The notes: generated by a model not told the origin, from the sequence alone. Positions 40,483-49,943 are shown, numbered from the stretch's first letter. The stretch: DNA of 64,000 nt from Pasteurellaceae bacterium LFhippo2 (GCA_029852775.1 LEKJ01000091.1:27071-91070), one strand, 5' to 3'. Program-made: numbers and translations.

Positions 40483-40510
40483 ATTATATTCCTATTGATG
40501 ATATATTCAA
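40483..40510 (-). promoter_or_regulatory. vapBC promoter
   Basis: On the minus strand TTGAAT, 16 bases, TATAAT. Confidence 0.6.
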
Positions 40511-40520
40511 CAAAAATAAC

Positions 40521-42431
40521 CTAAACCGCCAATTCTGCTTCATTACCGCGATTTTGTAGCCACTGCTTACGATCTTCTGAGCGTTTTTTGGCAAGAAGCA
40601 TATCCATCAATTCAAAGGTATCTTTATTAGATTCTTCAAACTCTTCGTTATCATCGAAAGTTAATTGAACTAAACGGCGTGTATTTGGATCCATTGTGGT
40701 TTCTTGAAGCTGTTTCGGGTTCATTTCGCCTAAACCTTTAAAGCGTTGTACATCGACTTTGCCTTTTTTCTTCTCTAATTTCGCTAAGATCGCGTCTTTT
40801 TCGCTTTCATCTAATGCGTAGTAAACTTCGTTTTTACCAAAGTCGATACGATAGAGTGGCGGCATTGCCACATAAACATGGCCATTACGCACTAAGCTTG
40901 GGAAATGGCGTAAGAACAGCGCACAGAGTAGGGTTGCGATATGTAAACCGTCCGAGTCCGCATCGGCGAGGATACAGACTTTGCCATAGCGTAGCTGGCT
41001 TAAATCATCGTTATCTGGATCGATCCCCATTGCCACTGCAATATCATGTACTTCTGTTGAAGCTAATACTTGATCGGAAGAGACTTCCCAAGTATTTAAG
41101 ATCTTACCACGCAGTGGCAAAATCGCTTGATATTCCTTGCTACGCGCCTGTTTTGCAGAGCCGCCCGCAGAATCCCCTTCCACTAAAAAGAGTTCAGTTA
41201 AATTCAGATCTTGCGAAGTACAATCGGCTAATTTACCCGGCAGGGCAGGGCCGCTAACTAATTTCTTACGAACCACTTTTTGAGCGGCTTTTAAACGGCT
41301 TTGTGCAGAGCTAATTGCCATTTCAGCAATCTCTTTACCTACTTGTACATTTTGGTTTAGCCATAAGCTAAAGCTATCTTTTAAGGTATTTGACACATAA
41401 CCAGACGCTTGGCGTGAAGAGAGACGCTCTTTGGTTTGCCCTGCAAATTGTGGTTCTTGCATTTTTAGCGAAAGCACATAAGAACAGCGATTCCATACAT
41501 CATCTGCGGTAAGTTTTACTGCACGTGGGAGTAAGTTGTGGATTTCACAGAACTCAACTAACGCATTTAATAAACCTGTACGTAAGCCGTTTACGTGAGT
41601 TCCGCCTAATGCCGTTGGGATTAAGTTTACATAGCTTTCAGCCACAAGTTCGCCTTCTGGCACCCAGCATAGCGCCCAGCTTACTGCGTCTGTATCATTA
41701 ACGACATCGCCAGTAAAAATTGGATTTGGTAAAAACTCACAGCCATTTAATGCACCAGTGAGATATTCTGATAAGCCGTCTTCATAGAACCAAGTTTCTT
41801 CGGTGCCATTGATATGGTCGATAAAGTTAATGGTTAATTTCGGGCAAAGTACCGCTTTTGCGCGTAATAGATGGCGTAAACGGCTTACCGAGAATTTAGG
41901 GCTATCAAAATATTTTGGATTTGGATAGAAACGAACCGTTGTCCCTGTTTGGCGTTTAGGGCAAGTGCCGACAACTTTTAACTCTTCCACTTTTTCGCCG
42001 TTGGCAAAAGCAATGGTATAAATTTCGCCATTGCGTTTGATACTAATTTCAACGCGCTCTGAAAGGGCGTTTACCACCGAGATACCCACCCCGTGTAAAC
42101 CGCCTGAAAAGGTATAGTTTTTATTTGAGAATTTACCACCTGCGTGGAGCTTAGTTAGAATCAGCTCAACCCCAGAGATTTTTTCCGCAGAGTGAATATC
42201 AACAGGCATACCACGCCCGTTATCTACAACTTCTAAAGAGTTGTCTTTATGCAGAATCACATCAATTTTATTTGCATAGCCTGCTAACGCTTCATCGACA
42301 CTGTTATCAATAACTTCTTGGCCTAAATGGTTTGGGCGAGTAGTATCGGTGTACATTCCGGGACGGTGTTGTACAGGCTCAAGACCTTTTAGTACCGTAA
42401 TTTCATCAGCATCATAACGTTTTTCAGACAT
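40521..42431 (-). CDS. parE: DNA topoisomerase IV subunit B
   Basis: ATPase subunit of topoisomerase IV (636 aa), which with ParC unlinks daughter chromosomes. GHKL ATP-binding motif EVIDNSVDEALAG near residue 45, DNGRGMPVD, GLHGVGISVVNALS, and the TOPRIM EGDSAGGSAKQ with DADSDGLHI. ATG 42431 gives the usual MSEKRYDAD N terminus; the frame is open 14 codons further. parC, which often adjoins parE in Pasteurellaceae, is not downstream; vapBC is. Confidence 0.96.
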   Translation of the reverse strand: MSEKRYDADEITVLKGLEPVQHRPGMYTDTTRPNHLGQEVIDNSVDEALAGYANKIDVILHKDNSLEVVDNGRGMPVDIHSAEKISGVELILTKLHAGGKFSNKNYTFSGGLHGVGISVVNALSERVEISIKRNGEIYTIAFANGEKVEELKVVGTCPKRQTGTTVRFYPNPKYFDSPKFSVSRLRHLLRAKAVLCPKLTINFIDHINGTEETWFYEDGLSEYLTGALNGCEFLPNPIFTGDVVNDTDAVSWALCWVPEGELVAESYVNLIPTALGGTHVNGLRTGLLNALVEFCEIHNLLPRAVKLTADDVWNRCSYVLSLKMQEPQFAGQTKERLSSRQASGYVSNTLKDSFSLWLNQNVQVGKEIAEMAISSAQSRLKAAQKVVRKKLVSGPALPGKLADCTSQDLNLTELFLVEGDSAGGSAKQARSKEYQAILPLRGKILNTWEVSSDQVLASTEVHDIAVAMGIDPDNDDLSQLRYGKVCILADADSDGLHIATLLCALFLRHFPSLVRNGHVYVAMPPLYRIDFGKNEVYYALDESEKDAILAKLEKKKGKVDVQRFKGLGEMNPKQLQETTMDPNTRRLVQLTFDDNEEFEESNKDTFELMDMLLAKKRSEDRKQWLQNRGNEAELAV

Positions 42432-42524
42432 AGCAAACTCTTTTAAATTCAGGTGTAAATAAAAACAGGGCAAGATTTTAACGAATTACAGCGGTTTAAA
42501 CAAATAAAAAATTGCAAAGATTGC

Positions 42525-42555
42525 TTGACCATTACCTAAGGTTAAGGTTTATGAT
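42525..42555 (+). promoter_or_regulatory. CueR/MerR-type promoter of copZ-copA
   Basis: TTGACC (42525-42530), a 19-base spacer, TATGAT (42550-42555). The long spacer contains the dyad ACCATTACC-taa-GGTTAAGGT. An overlong 19-bp spacer with a central dyad is the mark of MerR-family activators such as CueR, which would switch it on with Cu(I). No cueR gene is in the window. Confidence 0.7.
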
Positions 42556-42574
42556 AGGTTGTTTTTATTTTTAT

Positions 42575-42597
42575 GGCACGAGCGAGACGCTCGCGCC
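42575..42597. repeat. Palindromic repeat GGCACGAGCG-aga-CGCTCGCGCC
   Basis: 10-bp arms with one mismatch in the copZ leader, between the promoter and copZ. Confidence 0.55.
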
Positions 42598-42629
42598 AGC
42601 TAGTAGATAATGATTAATAAGGAAATAAT

Positions 42630-42830
42630 ATGGCAACAACAATTCTACAACTAGATGGTTTACATTGCGGACATTGCGTGAAAAGCGTTGAAAATGCGTT
42701 AAAAGCTCTACCAACGGTTACCGATGTGCAAATTGATTTAAGCACGCAAAAAGCAGTAATTGAAAGCGAAGAAAATCAACAGACCTTAATTGATACCATT
42801 TTTGATATTGGGTTTGAAGTGAAAATATAG
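42630..42830 (+). CDS. copZ: CopZ-like copper chaperone
   Basis: Single HMA domain of 66 aa. GLHCGHCVKSVE (MxCxxC-type metal site with Leu in place of Met) at residues 10-21. It should bind Cu(I) and hand it to CopA encoded downstream. AAGGAAATAAT precedes the ATG. Controlled by the CueR-type promoter. Confidence 0.9.
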   Translation: MATTILQLDGLHCGHCVKSVENALKALPTVTDVQIDLSTQKAVIESEENQQTLIDTIFDIGFEVKI

Positions 42831-42900
42831 TAGGTCGGGCATTTATGCCCGACATTTCAAAGGATTGATTTTATTCGTCGGGCATAAATGCCCGACCTAC
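42830..42900. repeat. 24-bp perfect inverted repeat doublet between copZ and copA
   Basis: GTAGGTCGGGCATTTATGCCCGAC (42830-42853) and its exact complement (42877-42900), each with its own internal palindrome GTCGGGCAT/ATGCCCGAC. It could lower copA expression relative to copZ. Confidence 0.85.
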
Positions 42901-42922
42901 AACCTAATAGAGTAATAATTTT

Positions 42923-45085
42923 ATGCAACAACAATTCCTTCTCAATGGTTTGCATTGTGCGGCTTGTGTACGCAGAGTAGAAACCATTGTCAAACGCCTT
43001 TCTGAAGTGGAGCTAGTATCTGTAAATCTTGCGGATCAAACCGCTTTTGTGCAAGGAAATGTTCCTGCTGAAGCAGTGATTCAAGCCATTACTAAAATTG
43101 GGTTTGGGGCTGAATTATTGGAAAGTGAGCAAGAGCGCCGAGCGAAACAACAAGCCCAAACTCAAGCAACCTTAAAGCAGAAAAAACAGCAGTTTATTTT
43201 GGCTTTGGCGGTTGGTTCAATTTTAATGATCTACGGCTTAGTTTTTGGGATGGAAGCCACAGCAGAAAACCGTTGGGTTTGGTTAACTTGGGCAATAGTT
43301 ACTGCCGGTACGATCTATTTTAGCGGTAAGCATTTCTATACTGGTGCTTGGACGAGTTTGAAAAATAGAGCATCAACAATGGATACACTGATTGCGTTGA
43401 GTACCGGTGTTGCTTTTCTCTATTCTCTCTATCTAACGCTTTTCCCACAGCATCATTCACATCTCTACTATGAAGCCAGTGTGATGATTATCGGTTTTCT
43501 CAATTTAGGTAAATATTTGGAGTTAAAGGCGAAGCAACGTTCATCGCTGGCTTTGGAAAAATTACTGGATTTAGCCCCACAACAAGCGGTTATTTTTGAA
43601 GAAAATATTGCAAAAACCATACCTGTTAAAGCCATAAAAGCTGAAATGCGTGTGCAGGCTTTAACTGGAGATCGCTTGGCGGTCGATGGCTCTTTAGTCA
43701 GTGGTTCTATTTGGGTTGATGAGTCAATGCTCACAGGAGAAGCCTTGCCGATAGAGAAAAAAGTAGGCGATAAAGTACGCGCTGGTACCATTGTGCAAGA
43801 TGGCGCAGGAATTTATATCGCAGAGCAGGTTGGTTCACAAACGGCACTGGCGCGTATTATTAGCGCGGTTCGCCAAGCACAATCAACTAAACCGCCGCTC
43901 GCCCAGTGGGTTGATAAGGTTGCTGCGGTATTTGTACCGATAGTGGTCAGTATTGCGCTTGTCAGTAGCTTAATTTGGCTGATGCTTGGTCAAGATTTTG
44001 ATTTCGCCTTAGGGATTTTTACAACGGTGTTAATTATTGCCTGTCCTTGTGCGCTCGGCTTGGCGATTCCCCTTTCAACCATTGCGGGCGTGGCGCGTTC
44101 TGCGGAGTTTGGGGTGCTGGTACGTAATATTGACGCACTACAGGCAAGTAGCGAAGTGGATACCTTAGTTTTTGATAAAACAGGCACTTTAACTACTGGC
44201 GAAATGCAGGTGAGCCATATCGAAACTTTTAACCATTTTAACCAAGAGCAGTTACTCACTTTCGCAAAAAGCCTTGAACAACACGCAAGCCATCCGATAG
44301 CTAGAGCAATTGTAAAATTTTCAGAAAAGCAGACCGCTTGTTGTGAAGTAACGGAGTTACAAATTGTAAAAGGAATGGGGATTTCAGCTAAATGTGCTGA
44401 AGATATTGTGAAGATTGGTAACCAAAGCTTTATTGAGCAAGAATGTAGGGGCGTACTGCGTACGCCCGCCAGTGAAAATGTGGGTACTCAAGTATTTATT
44501 TCAATCAATAATCAGATGGCTGGCATTATCTATCTCCAAGACCAACTTCGTCCTGAAAGCCAAGCGATGATTAAAAACTTCCAAGCTCAAGGCTATCAAT
44601 GTTTAATGCTAACAGGGGATCGCAAAATCACTGCAGAGCATTATGCTAATCAACTTGGCTTAGACGGCGTAATCGCCGATGTATTGCCAGAGCAAAAAGC
44701 CGAGCAGATTGCTAAATTACAACAACAGGGAAGAAAGGTTGCGATGATCGGCGATGGCATTAATGATTCACCTGCCCTTGCCCAAGCGAATGTAGGGATC
44801 GCAATGCATAATGGCAGTGAAATTGCAGTTGAAACCGCTGATCTTTCACTTATGCAATCGGGATTAGAGCCATTAGCTAAAATTTTGCCTTTTTCAAAAC
44901 AAGTGCTAATTAATATGAAGCAGAGTTTAGTAGGGGCTTTTATCTATAATATTGTCAGTATCCCGATAGCCACTGGCGTTTTATATTCTTTTACTGGTTG
45001 GCTGCTTAATCCGATGATTGCGGCACTTGCAATGGCGTTATCGTCCGTTACTGTCGTGCTGAACAGCCAGAGATTGTTGAAATAG
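42923..45085 (+). CDS. copA: Copper-exporting P1B-type ATPase
   Basis: P-type ATPase (720 aa) exporting Cu(I). One N-terminal HMA domain (GLHCAACVRR near 9), eight predicted helices, actuator motif TGEALP, intramembrane CPCALGLAIP near 375, phosphorylation DKTGTLTTGE near 413, SHPIARAIV (HP motif) and GDGINDSPALAQA. Residues 508-516 (CRGVLRTPA) in the nucleotide-binding domain are encoded by an exact copy of the intergenic palindromic repeat (44444-44468), an in-frame insertion not expected in homologues. Terminator at 45140-45170. Confidence 0.95.
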   Translation: MQQQFLLNGLHCAACVRRVETIVKRLSEVELVSVNLADQTAFVQGNVPAEAVIQAITKIGFGAELLESEQERRAKQQAQTQATLKQKKQQFILALAVGSILMIYGLVFGMEATAENRWVWLTWAIVTAGTIYFSGKHFYTGAWTSLKNRASTMDTLIALSTGVAFLYSLYLTLFPQHHSHLYYEASVMIIGFLNLGKYLELKAKQRSSLALEKLLDLAPQQAVIFEENIAKTIPVKAIKAEMRVQALTGDRLAVDGSLVSGSIWVDESMLTGEALPIEKKVGDKVRAGTIVQDGAGIYIAEQVGSQTALARIISAVRQAQSTKPPLAQWVDKVAAVFVPIVVSIALVSSLIWLMLGQDFDFALGIFTTVLIIACPCALGLAIPLSTIAGVARSAEFGVLVRNIDALQASSEVDTLVFDKTGTLTTGEMQVSHIETFNHFNQEQLLTFAKSLEQHASHPIARAIVKFSEKQTACCEVTELQIVKGMGISAKCAEDIVKIGNQSFIEQECRGVLRTPASENVGTQVFISINNQMAGIIYLQDQLRPESQAMIKNFQAQGYQCLMLTGDRKITAEHYANQLGLDGVIADVLPEQKAEQIAKLQQQGRKVAMIGDGINDSPALAQANVGIAMHNGSEIAVETADLSLMQSGLEPLAKILPFSKQVLINMKQSLVGAFIYNIVSIPIATGVLYSFTGWLLNPMIAALAMALSSVTVVLNSQRLLK
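44444..44468 (+). repeat. Palindromic repeat unit inside the copA coding region
   Basis: A 25-base unit identical to the intergenic copies at 23942-23966 and 39732-39756 (TGTAGGGGCGTAC...ACGCCCG). It starts at the first base of codon 508 and keeps the frame open. Confidence 0.85.
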
Positions 45086-45139
45086 TATTTTTTTGATATG
45101 TGATAAAAAATAGTCAAATAGTTATTTGAGCAAATGATC

Positions 45140-45170
45140 GAAAGCCTTGTATTATTGCAAGGCTTTTCTT
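45140..45170 (+). terminator. copA terminator
   Basis: GAAAGCCTTG-tattattg-CAAGGCTTTTC, then TTTC. It lies 24 bases before the Sel1-repeat gene. Confidence 0.75.
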
Positions 45171-45193
45171 TCACCTTCTTTGGAGTATTTAAT

Positions 45194-47059
45194 ATGCTCA
45201 AAAAATGCCTGATGATATGCCTTCTCCTGTTAGCTTTTCAGCCAGTAAATGCAAATGCAATGAAACTATACAATCGGCTTGAACTCGTGTTGCCACAAGC
45301 AAATCAAGGCGATGCTCAGGCTCAATTTAATGTCGGTGTGATTTATATGCTAGGTTGGAATCAATCTATTGATTACGCTGAAGCATTAAAGTGGTTTCAA
45401 AAATCAGCAGCGCAGGGGCATATCAACAGTATTTACAATATTGGGGTATTTTATTCAGATGGGATGGGCGTTGCGGTTGATTACAGTGAAGCTGCAAAAT
45501 GGTTAGAAAAGGCCGCTGAAAAAGGGCATAGTAAAGCACAACGTCGTTTGTCAGATCTTTATGGGGTTGGCTATGGCGTTGAGAAAAATGAGATGAAAAT
45601 GCTCTATTGGCGTGAGAAATCTTTTGAAAATGGCGATGCGGATGATCAATATGATCTCGCGGTTTACTATATGGATAATCCCCATTTAGATCAGAGTCGT
45701 GCCGTATATTGGTTAGAAAAATCGGCGAATCAAGGGTATGCGGATGCGCAAAATACGTTGGGGATTAAATATCTACTGGATAATGATCTTGTTCGTGCGA
45801 ATGATTTATTAGAAAAAGCATTTAATAATGGCGTTGAGAGTGCAGCTATTTATCTTGCAGAGATCCATAGAAATTGGAATATTCCAGTATCTCGCTATGT
45901 AAATGTAGATTATAAAAAATTTGCTGAACAGGATTTTGGGCTAGCACAATATCATTTAGGTATTGAATTGGATGAAAAAGGCCATTTCTATGCCGCGTTT
46001 GATTGGTTTAAGCGAGCAGCTGAAAAAGGTTCTGCAAATGCTCAAACGAATCTTGCTATCTACTATTTTCATGGGCTTTTAGGCAGAAATGATTATGTTA
46101 AAGCAAGAGAGTGGTTTGAAAAAGCAGCACTACAAAATGATGTTCAAGCGCAACAAAATTTAGGGATTCTTTATCGTTATGGGCTTGGTGGAGAAGAGAA
46201 TTGGATTCAAGCAGAAAAATGGTTAAAACTTGCTGCTGAACAAGGAAACGCGCCGGCTCAACGTAAATTGGCAGAGCTTTATACTGAAAAGGGTTATATG
46301 TCATTGTATAACCTTGAAAAAAGTGCTTATTGGTATCAAAAGGCAGCTGAACAAGGAGATGAAGAGTCGTTACCTTATTTAGCGTTTTTCTATTTGCGTG
46401 GCAAAGGTGTTGATAAAGATCCTAATAAAGCGGTCCAAATATTACTTAAATTTGCAGATAGAGAAAATCCTGCGATTGAGCTTCTTCTTGCAGATGCTTT
46501 CAGTCAAAGTAATCAGCCAGAACGCGCAGTTTATTGGTTAGAAAAATCAGCTGAACACGGTCTTTCAGAGTCGCAAGTTCTACTTGGTCGGCTCTATTTC
46601 TATGGTCATATTGTGCCTGAAGATTATAAGAAAGCGAAAGAGTGGTTTGAATTAGCAATGCAGCAAAACAATATGGAAGCCGCATCAATGCTTAGCATTA
46701 TGTATTTAGAAGGCAAGGGTGTCGAAAAATCAATGGAAAAAGCGATGGAGCTAATTATAAAAGCGGCAAATGCGAATGATCCACTGGCTCAATATCTTTT
46801 AGCGCACAAAATGTTGGAAGAAAATAATGTCGAATCAGCATTAAAGTTATTGAATCAATCTGCATCAAATCAGTTCGATATGGCTAAATTTAGTTTGGCT
46901 TTGATCTATGAAGATGGATCTATCGTTAAAAAAGATTCACAAAAATCACGTTTATTATTGGAAGAAGTACCTGAGCAGACGAGGAACTTTATGAAATCGC
47001 GCTCTTTATCTAAATTGCAGGAAGATAAAGCGGAATCAATAAAAATTGAAGCAAAATAA
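45194..47059 (+). CDS. Sel1-repeat (TPR-like) secreted or periplasmic protein
   Basis: Protein of 621 aa from ATG 45194 (TTTGGAG upstream). A signal peptide (KKCLMICLLLLAFQPVNANA) precedes at least ten Sel1-like repeats of about 36 residues with the pattern A..WF.KAA..G...A...LG..Y, running over residues 40-590. Sel1 proteins act as scaffolds in envelope or stress pathways; this one has no extra domain, so its partner is unknown. It lies after the copA terminator and before the transglutaminase gene; a link to copper is not shown. Confidence 0.85.
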   Translation: MLKKCLMICLLLLAFQPVNANAMKLYNRLELVLPQANQGDAQAQFNVGVIYMLGWNQSIDYAEALKWFQKSAAQGHINSIYNIGVFYSDGMGVAVDYSEAAKWLEKAAEKGHSKAQRRLSDLYGVGYGVEKNEMKMLYWREKSFENGDADDQYDLAVYYMDNPHLDQSRAVYWLEKSANQGYADAQNTLGIKYLLDNDLVRANDLLEKAFNNGVESAAIYLAEIHRNWNIPVSRYVNVDYKKFAEQDFGLAQYHLGIELDEKGHFYAAFDWFKRAAEKGSANAQTNLAIYYFHGLLGRNDYVKAREWFEKAALQNDVQAQQNLGILYRYGLGGEENWIQAEKWLKLAAEQGNAPAQRKLAELYTEKGYMSLYNLEKSAYWYQKAAEQGDEESLPYLAFFYLRGKGVDKDPNKAVQILLKFADRENPAIELLLADAFSQSNQPERAVYWLEKSAEHGLSESQVLLGRLYFYGHIVPEDYKKAKEWFELAMQQNNMEAASMLSIMYLEGKGVEKSMEKAMELIIKAANANDPLAQYLLAHKMLEENNVESALKLLNQSASNQFDMAKFSLALIYEDGSIVKKDSQKSRLLLEEVPEQTRNFMKSRSLSKLQEDKAESIKIEAK

Positions 47060-47145
47060 TTTCATTGCTTAAATCTTATAATCAGTTAATATGCTCACGT
47101 CTTTCGACATTTAATGTGTTAAGTTTTAACGATTAAGGATCAACA

Positions 47146-48255
47146 ATGAAAAAAACGCTTCTCGCAGTTGCTGTTGCAAGCTGCTCTCTTTTTGCAAACG
47201 CAAATTCTCAAACTAATTTCCACACGGATACCCATACTTACGAAATGACCCAAACCTATGATTTGGCGGTGCCACAAGGTTCTAAAGGTCAAACTAATTT
47301 ATGGATCCCATTACCACAAGATACGAACTATCAAACAGTGAAATCATTGCAGTTTGAAGGTAACTATCAACAGGCTTATATCACTGAAAACAATACTTAC
47401 GGTGCTAAAACCCTTTATGCAACCTGGGATAAAGAAGCACAAAAACGTGATCTGAAATTAACTTTAGTGGTTGAAACTAAAGATCGTGAGCCTGCTGTAA
47501 AAGGGGCGTTAGATGGCTATACCCCACCTGAAAAAATTGTTTATTCGGTAGATGTGCAAGAGTATTTAAAACCCACTCAACATATCAAAACTGACGGTAT
47601 TGTGAAGGAATTTGCGGATAAAATCGTTGGAAAAGAGACAAATCCACTTAAAAAAGCGGAATTAATTCACCATTGGATCGTCGAAAATATGGAAAGAGAT
47701 AATGCGGTTCTAGGCTGTGGTGATGGCGATGTAGAAAAAATCCTAACCACTGGTGTATTAAAAGGCAAATGTACGGATATTAACTCGGTGTTTGTGGCAT
47801 TAGCGCGTGCGGCAGATATTCCTGCTCGTGAGGTCTTTGGTATCCGTTTAGGTGCAGCGCCAAAAATGAGTAAATACTCTAAGGGTGCATTTGGTAGTGC
47901 CGATGAAAAAGGTGTGGCAAATGTAAGTGGTGGTCAGCATTGCCGTGCGGAATTCTACCTTGCGGGCTTTGGTTGGGTGCCAGTAGATAGCGCAGATGTG
48001 GCAAAAATGCGTTTAGCTGAGAAGAAAGAGGTAAAAGACGCTGATACTCAAGCGGTCGCAAAATACTTATTTGGTAACTGGGAAATGAACTGGATGGGCT
48101 TTAACCACGCTCGTGACTTCGATCTTTACCCACAACCTGAATTAACTCCGCTGAATAACTTCGGTTATCCGTATGCGGAAGTCGGTGGCGATCCATTAAA
48201 CTTCTTCGATCCGAAAGAGTTTAAATATGAATACATCTCAAAAAAATTACAATAA
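47146..48255 (+). CDS. Exported transglutaminase-like protein
   Basis: Protein of 369 aa with signal peptide [18 protein letters not shown] and a transglutaminase-core domain: catalytic Cys in [32 protein letters not shown] (near 207), His in [11 protein letters not shown] (near 267) and Asp in VPVDSADV (near 284). This fold includes bacterial cysteine proteases and amidases acting on envelope proteins. AAGGA precedes ATG 47146. The MerT-like gene starts 29 bases inside its end, so expression is coupled. Confidence 0.87.
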   Translation: MKKTLLAVAVASCSLFANANSQTNFHTDTHTYEMTQTYDLAVPQGSKGQTNLWIPLPQDTNYQTVKSLQFEGNYQQAYITENNTYGAKTLYATWDKEAQKRDLKLTLVVETKDREPAVKGALDGYTPPEKIVYSVDVQEYLKPTQHIKTDGIVKEFADKIVGKETNPLKKAELIHHWIVENMERDNAVLGCGDGDVEKILTTGVLKGKCTDINSVFVALARAADIPAREVFGIRLGAAPKMSKYSKGAFGSADEKGVANVSGGQHCRAEFYLAGFGWVPVDSADVAKMRLAEKKEVKDADTQAVAKYLFGNWEMNWMGFNHARDFDLYPQPELTPLNNFGYPYAEVGGDPLNFFDPKEFKYEYISKKLQ

Positions 48256-48592
48256 TAAATTTATTGCAACCATAGTGGCTGCCCTTGTGGCAGCCATTAG
48301 CTCTACGCTCTGTTGTATTGCACCATTAATTTATCTATTGTTTGGCGTGTCTTCAACGTGGTTAATTGGGTTAGGCGAGTTAGAATTTTTGCAAATTCCA
48401 ATGCTAATCTTATCGCTTGTTGCCTTTGGCTATGGCTTTTGGCTATTGATGTTTTCTAATAAAATCATCTGTAGCAAATACATTTCACGCCGAAATTTAA
48501 TTATTTTATACTGGATAGTGTTTGTAGTTATTCTATTTTTCCTTTGCTATCCCTATGTTTTACCTTATTTTTTAGAGTGGTACGATGCTTAA
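48227..48592 (+). CDS. MerT-like metal-transport membrane protein
   Basis: Membrane protein of 121 aa resembling MerT mercuric ion transporters: three hydrophobic segments and, in the first, [16 protein letters not shown], the vicinal Cys pair that receives metal in MerT; a later single Cys pair region is SNKIICSKY. It overlaps the transglutaminase gene by 29 bases and the MerP-like gene by 8. No mercuric reductase or MerR is near, so mercury import for detoxification is unlikely; another soft metal is more plausible. Confidence 0.78.
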   Translation: MNTSQKNYNNKFIATIVAALVAAISSTLCCIAPLIYLLFGVSSTWLIGLGELEFLQIPMLILSLVAFGYGFWLLMFSNKIICSKYISRRNLIILYWIVFVVILFFLCYPYVLPYFLEWYDA

Positions 48593-48866
48593 AAAAATGA
48601 TGATTGCGCTTGCGATAGTATCGAGTGCAACGGCTTTTGCTGAAGAAGCCAAAAAAGAGAAAGAAGTAGTAATTAAAGTGCCAGAAATGCACTGCCAGCT
48701 TTGCGCTTATACGGTGAATAAAAGTTTACGTGAAGTAGAAGGTGTTGTGACAACGAAGGCCTCGATCAAAGATCGTCAGGTTAAAGTCGTTGCTGATGAA
48801 AAGGTCGATAATGAAGCCCTATTACAGGCTGTGAGAAAATTGGAATATACGCCTGAGATTCAGTAA
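48585..48866 (+). CDS. MerP-like periplasmic metal-binding protein
   Basis: Protein of 93 aa with a signal peptide ([17 protein letters not shown]) and one HMA domain whose metal motif is [11 protein letters not shown] (CxxC). It would carry metal in the periplasm to the MerT-like partner encoded just upstream, with which it overlaps by 8 bases. Confidence 0.85.
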   Translation: MLKKMMIALAIVSSATAFAEEAKKEKEVVIKVPEMHCQLCAYTVNKSLREVEGVVTTKASIKDRQVKVVADEKVDNEALLQAVRKLEYTPEIQ

Positions 48867-48876
48867 TATCCCAATA

Positions 48877-48900
48877 TGTAGGGGCGTACTGTGTACGCCC
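48877..48900. repeat. Palindromic repeat unit after merP-like gene
   Basis: TGTAGGGGCGTACTGTGTACGCCC, one base different from the units at 39732 and 44444. Confidence 0.7.
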
Positions 48901-48955
48901 ACTTGGATGTTTAATTTATAAAATGCTTAAATTAATTTGAAAGCGATGTATTGAT

Positions 48956-49561
48956 TTAAAGAGTAATATCTCTTCTTCCTGCTAATGAGTGAGAAAGGGT
49001 ATTGCCATCAATTGCATCCAACTCCCCACCAACAGGTACACCGTGTGCAATTCGTGTTACTTTAATATTATGGAAATGGCACATTTCAGCGATGTAATTT
49101 GCCGTAGCGTCTCCTTCAATCGTTGGGTTAGTTGCTAAAATCACTTCGTGGAAAGATTCATTCTCTAAGCGTTGTTGCAAAATATCTAAACCAATCTCAC
49201 GTGGCCCGATTCCATCAATCGGCGATAAATGTCCCATCAATACAAAATAGCGTCCTGAATACTGTTTAGTATTTTCTATCGCTTGAATATCTTGTGGCAT
49301 CTCAACAATACAGAGTTGTCCGCTCATTTGGCGGCGATAGTTCTGGCAGATATTACACTCATCTTCTTCGGTAAAATCGCGACAAGATTTGCAATGTCCG
49401 ATATGGCTCATTGCTTCACTTAATGCTTTAGCAAGATTTACACCACCGCTACGATTGTGCTGGAGTAGATGATAAGCCATACGCTGTGCAGATTTAGGGC
49501 CAACGCCCGGCAATACGCGCAGAGCTTCCATTAAATTTTCGAGTAAAGGGCTAGTTTGCAT
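48956..49561 (-). CDS. recR: Recombination mediator RecR
   Basis: RecFOR-pathway protein (201 aa) that loads RecA at gaps. Helix-hairpin-helix [20 protein letters not shown], four-Cys zinc finger [16 protein letters not shown] (57-72), and Toprim domain [10 protein letters not shown]. Follows ybaB, as in most proteobacteria; a hairpin (49579-49599) separates them. Confidence 0.97.
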   Translation of the reverse strand: MQTSPLLENLMEALRVLPGVGPKSAQRMAYHLLQHNRSGGVNLAKALSEAMSHIGHCKSCRDFTEEDECNICQNYRRQMSGQLCIVEMPQDIQAIENTKQYSGRYFVLMGHLSPIDGIGPREIGLDILQQRLENESFHEVILATNPTIEGDATANYIAEMCHFHNIKVTRIAHGVPVGGELDAIDGNTLSHSLAGRRDITL

Positions 49562-49578
49562 AATATCTCTTTAAAAGT

Positions 49579-49599
49579 TTGGGGCGCTTCGCGCCCCAA
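49579..49599. repeat. Hairpin TTGGGGCGC-ttc-GCGCCCCAA between ybaB and recR
   Basis: 9-bp perfect palindrome in the short ybaB-recR gap; transcribed with both. Confidence 0.65.
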
Positions 49600-49613
49600 T
49601 ATCAAAACCAAAA

Positions 49614-49943
49614 TTAGAATGGTAATTTCATACCCGGCGGTAACTGCATACCTGCTGTTACGCTTGCCATTTTTTCTTTTTGAAGTTCTTCAGCACGGCG
49701 TACTGCATCGTTAAATGCTGCCGCGATTAAGTCTTCTAACATCTCTTTGTCATCTTCCATTAATGATGGATCGATCTCAATACGACGGCAGTTGTGTGCG
49801 CCATTTACTGTGATTTTTACTAAGCCAGCACCAGATTCGCCCGTTACTTCTAATTGCGCGATCTCTTCTTGCATTTTTTGCATACGTTCTTGCATTTGCT
49901 GAGCTTGTTTCATTAAGCCGCCTAAGCCACCTTTTCCAAACAT
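49614..49943 (-). CDS. ybaB: YbaB/EbfC nucleoid-associated protein
   Basis: DNA-binding protein of 109 aa: [23 protein letters not shown] (N-terminal helix), [13 protein letters not shown], and [10 protein letters not shown]. Forms dimers that grip DNA; first gene of the ybaB-recR pair. Confidence 0.95.
   Translation of the reverse strand: MFGKGGLGGLMKQAQQMQERMQKMQEEIAQLEVTGESGAGLVKITVNGAHNCRRIEIDPSLMEDDKEMLEDLIAAAFNDAVRRAEELQKEKMASVTAGMQLPPGMKLPF

Noticed and set aside
40814-41257. 147-codon plus-strand ORF inside parE
   Set aside because: It lies wholly within parE on the other strand, has no recognisable domain or ribosome-binding site, and its composition fits a shadow frame.
48227-48866. 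Mercury resistance operon
   Set aside because: No merA, merR or mer promoter; only MerT/MerP-like proteins, which fold similarly in other metal systems.
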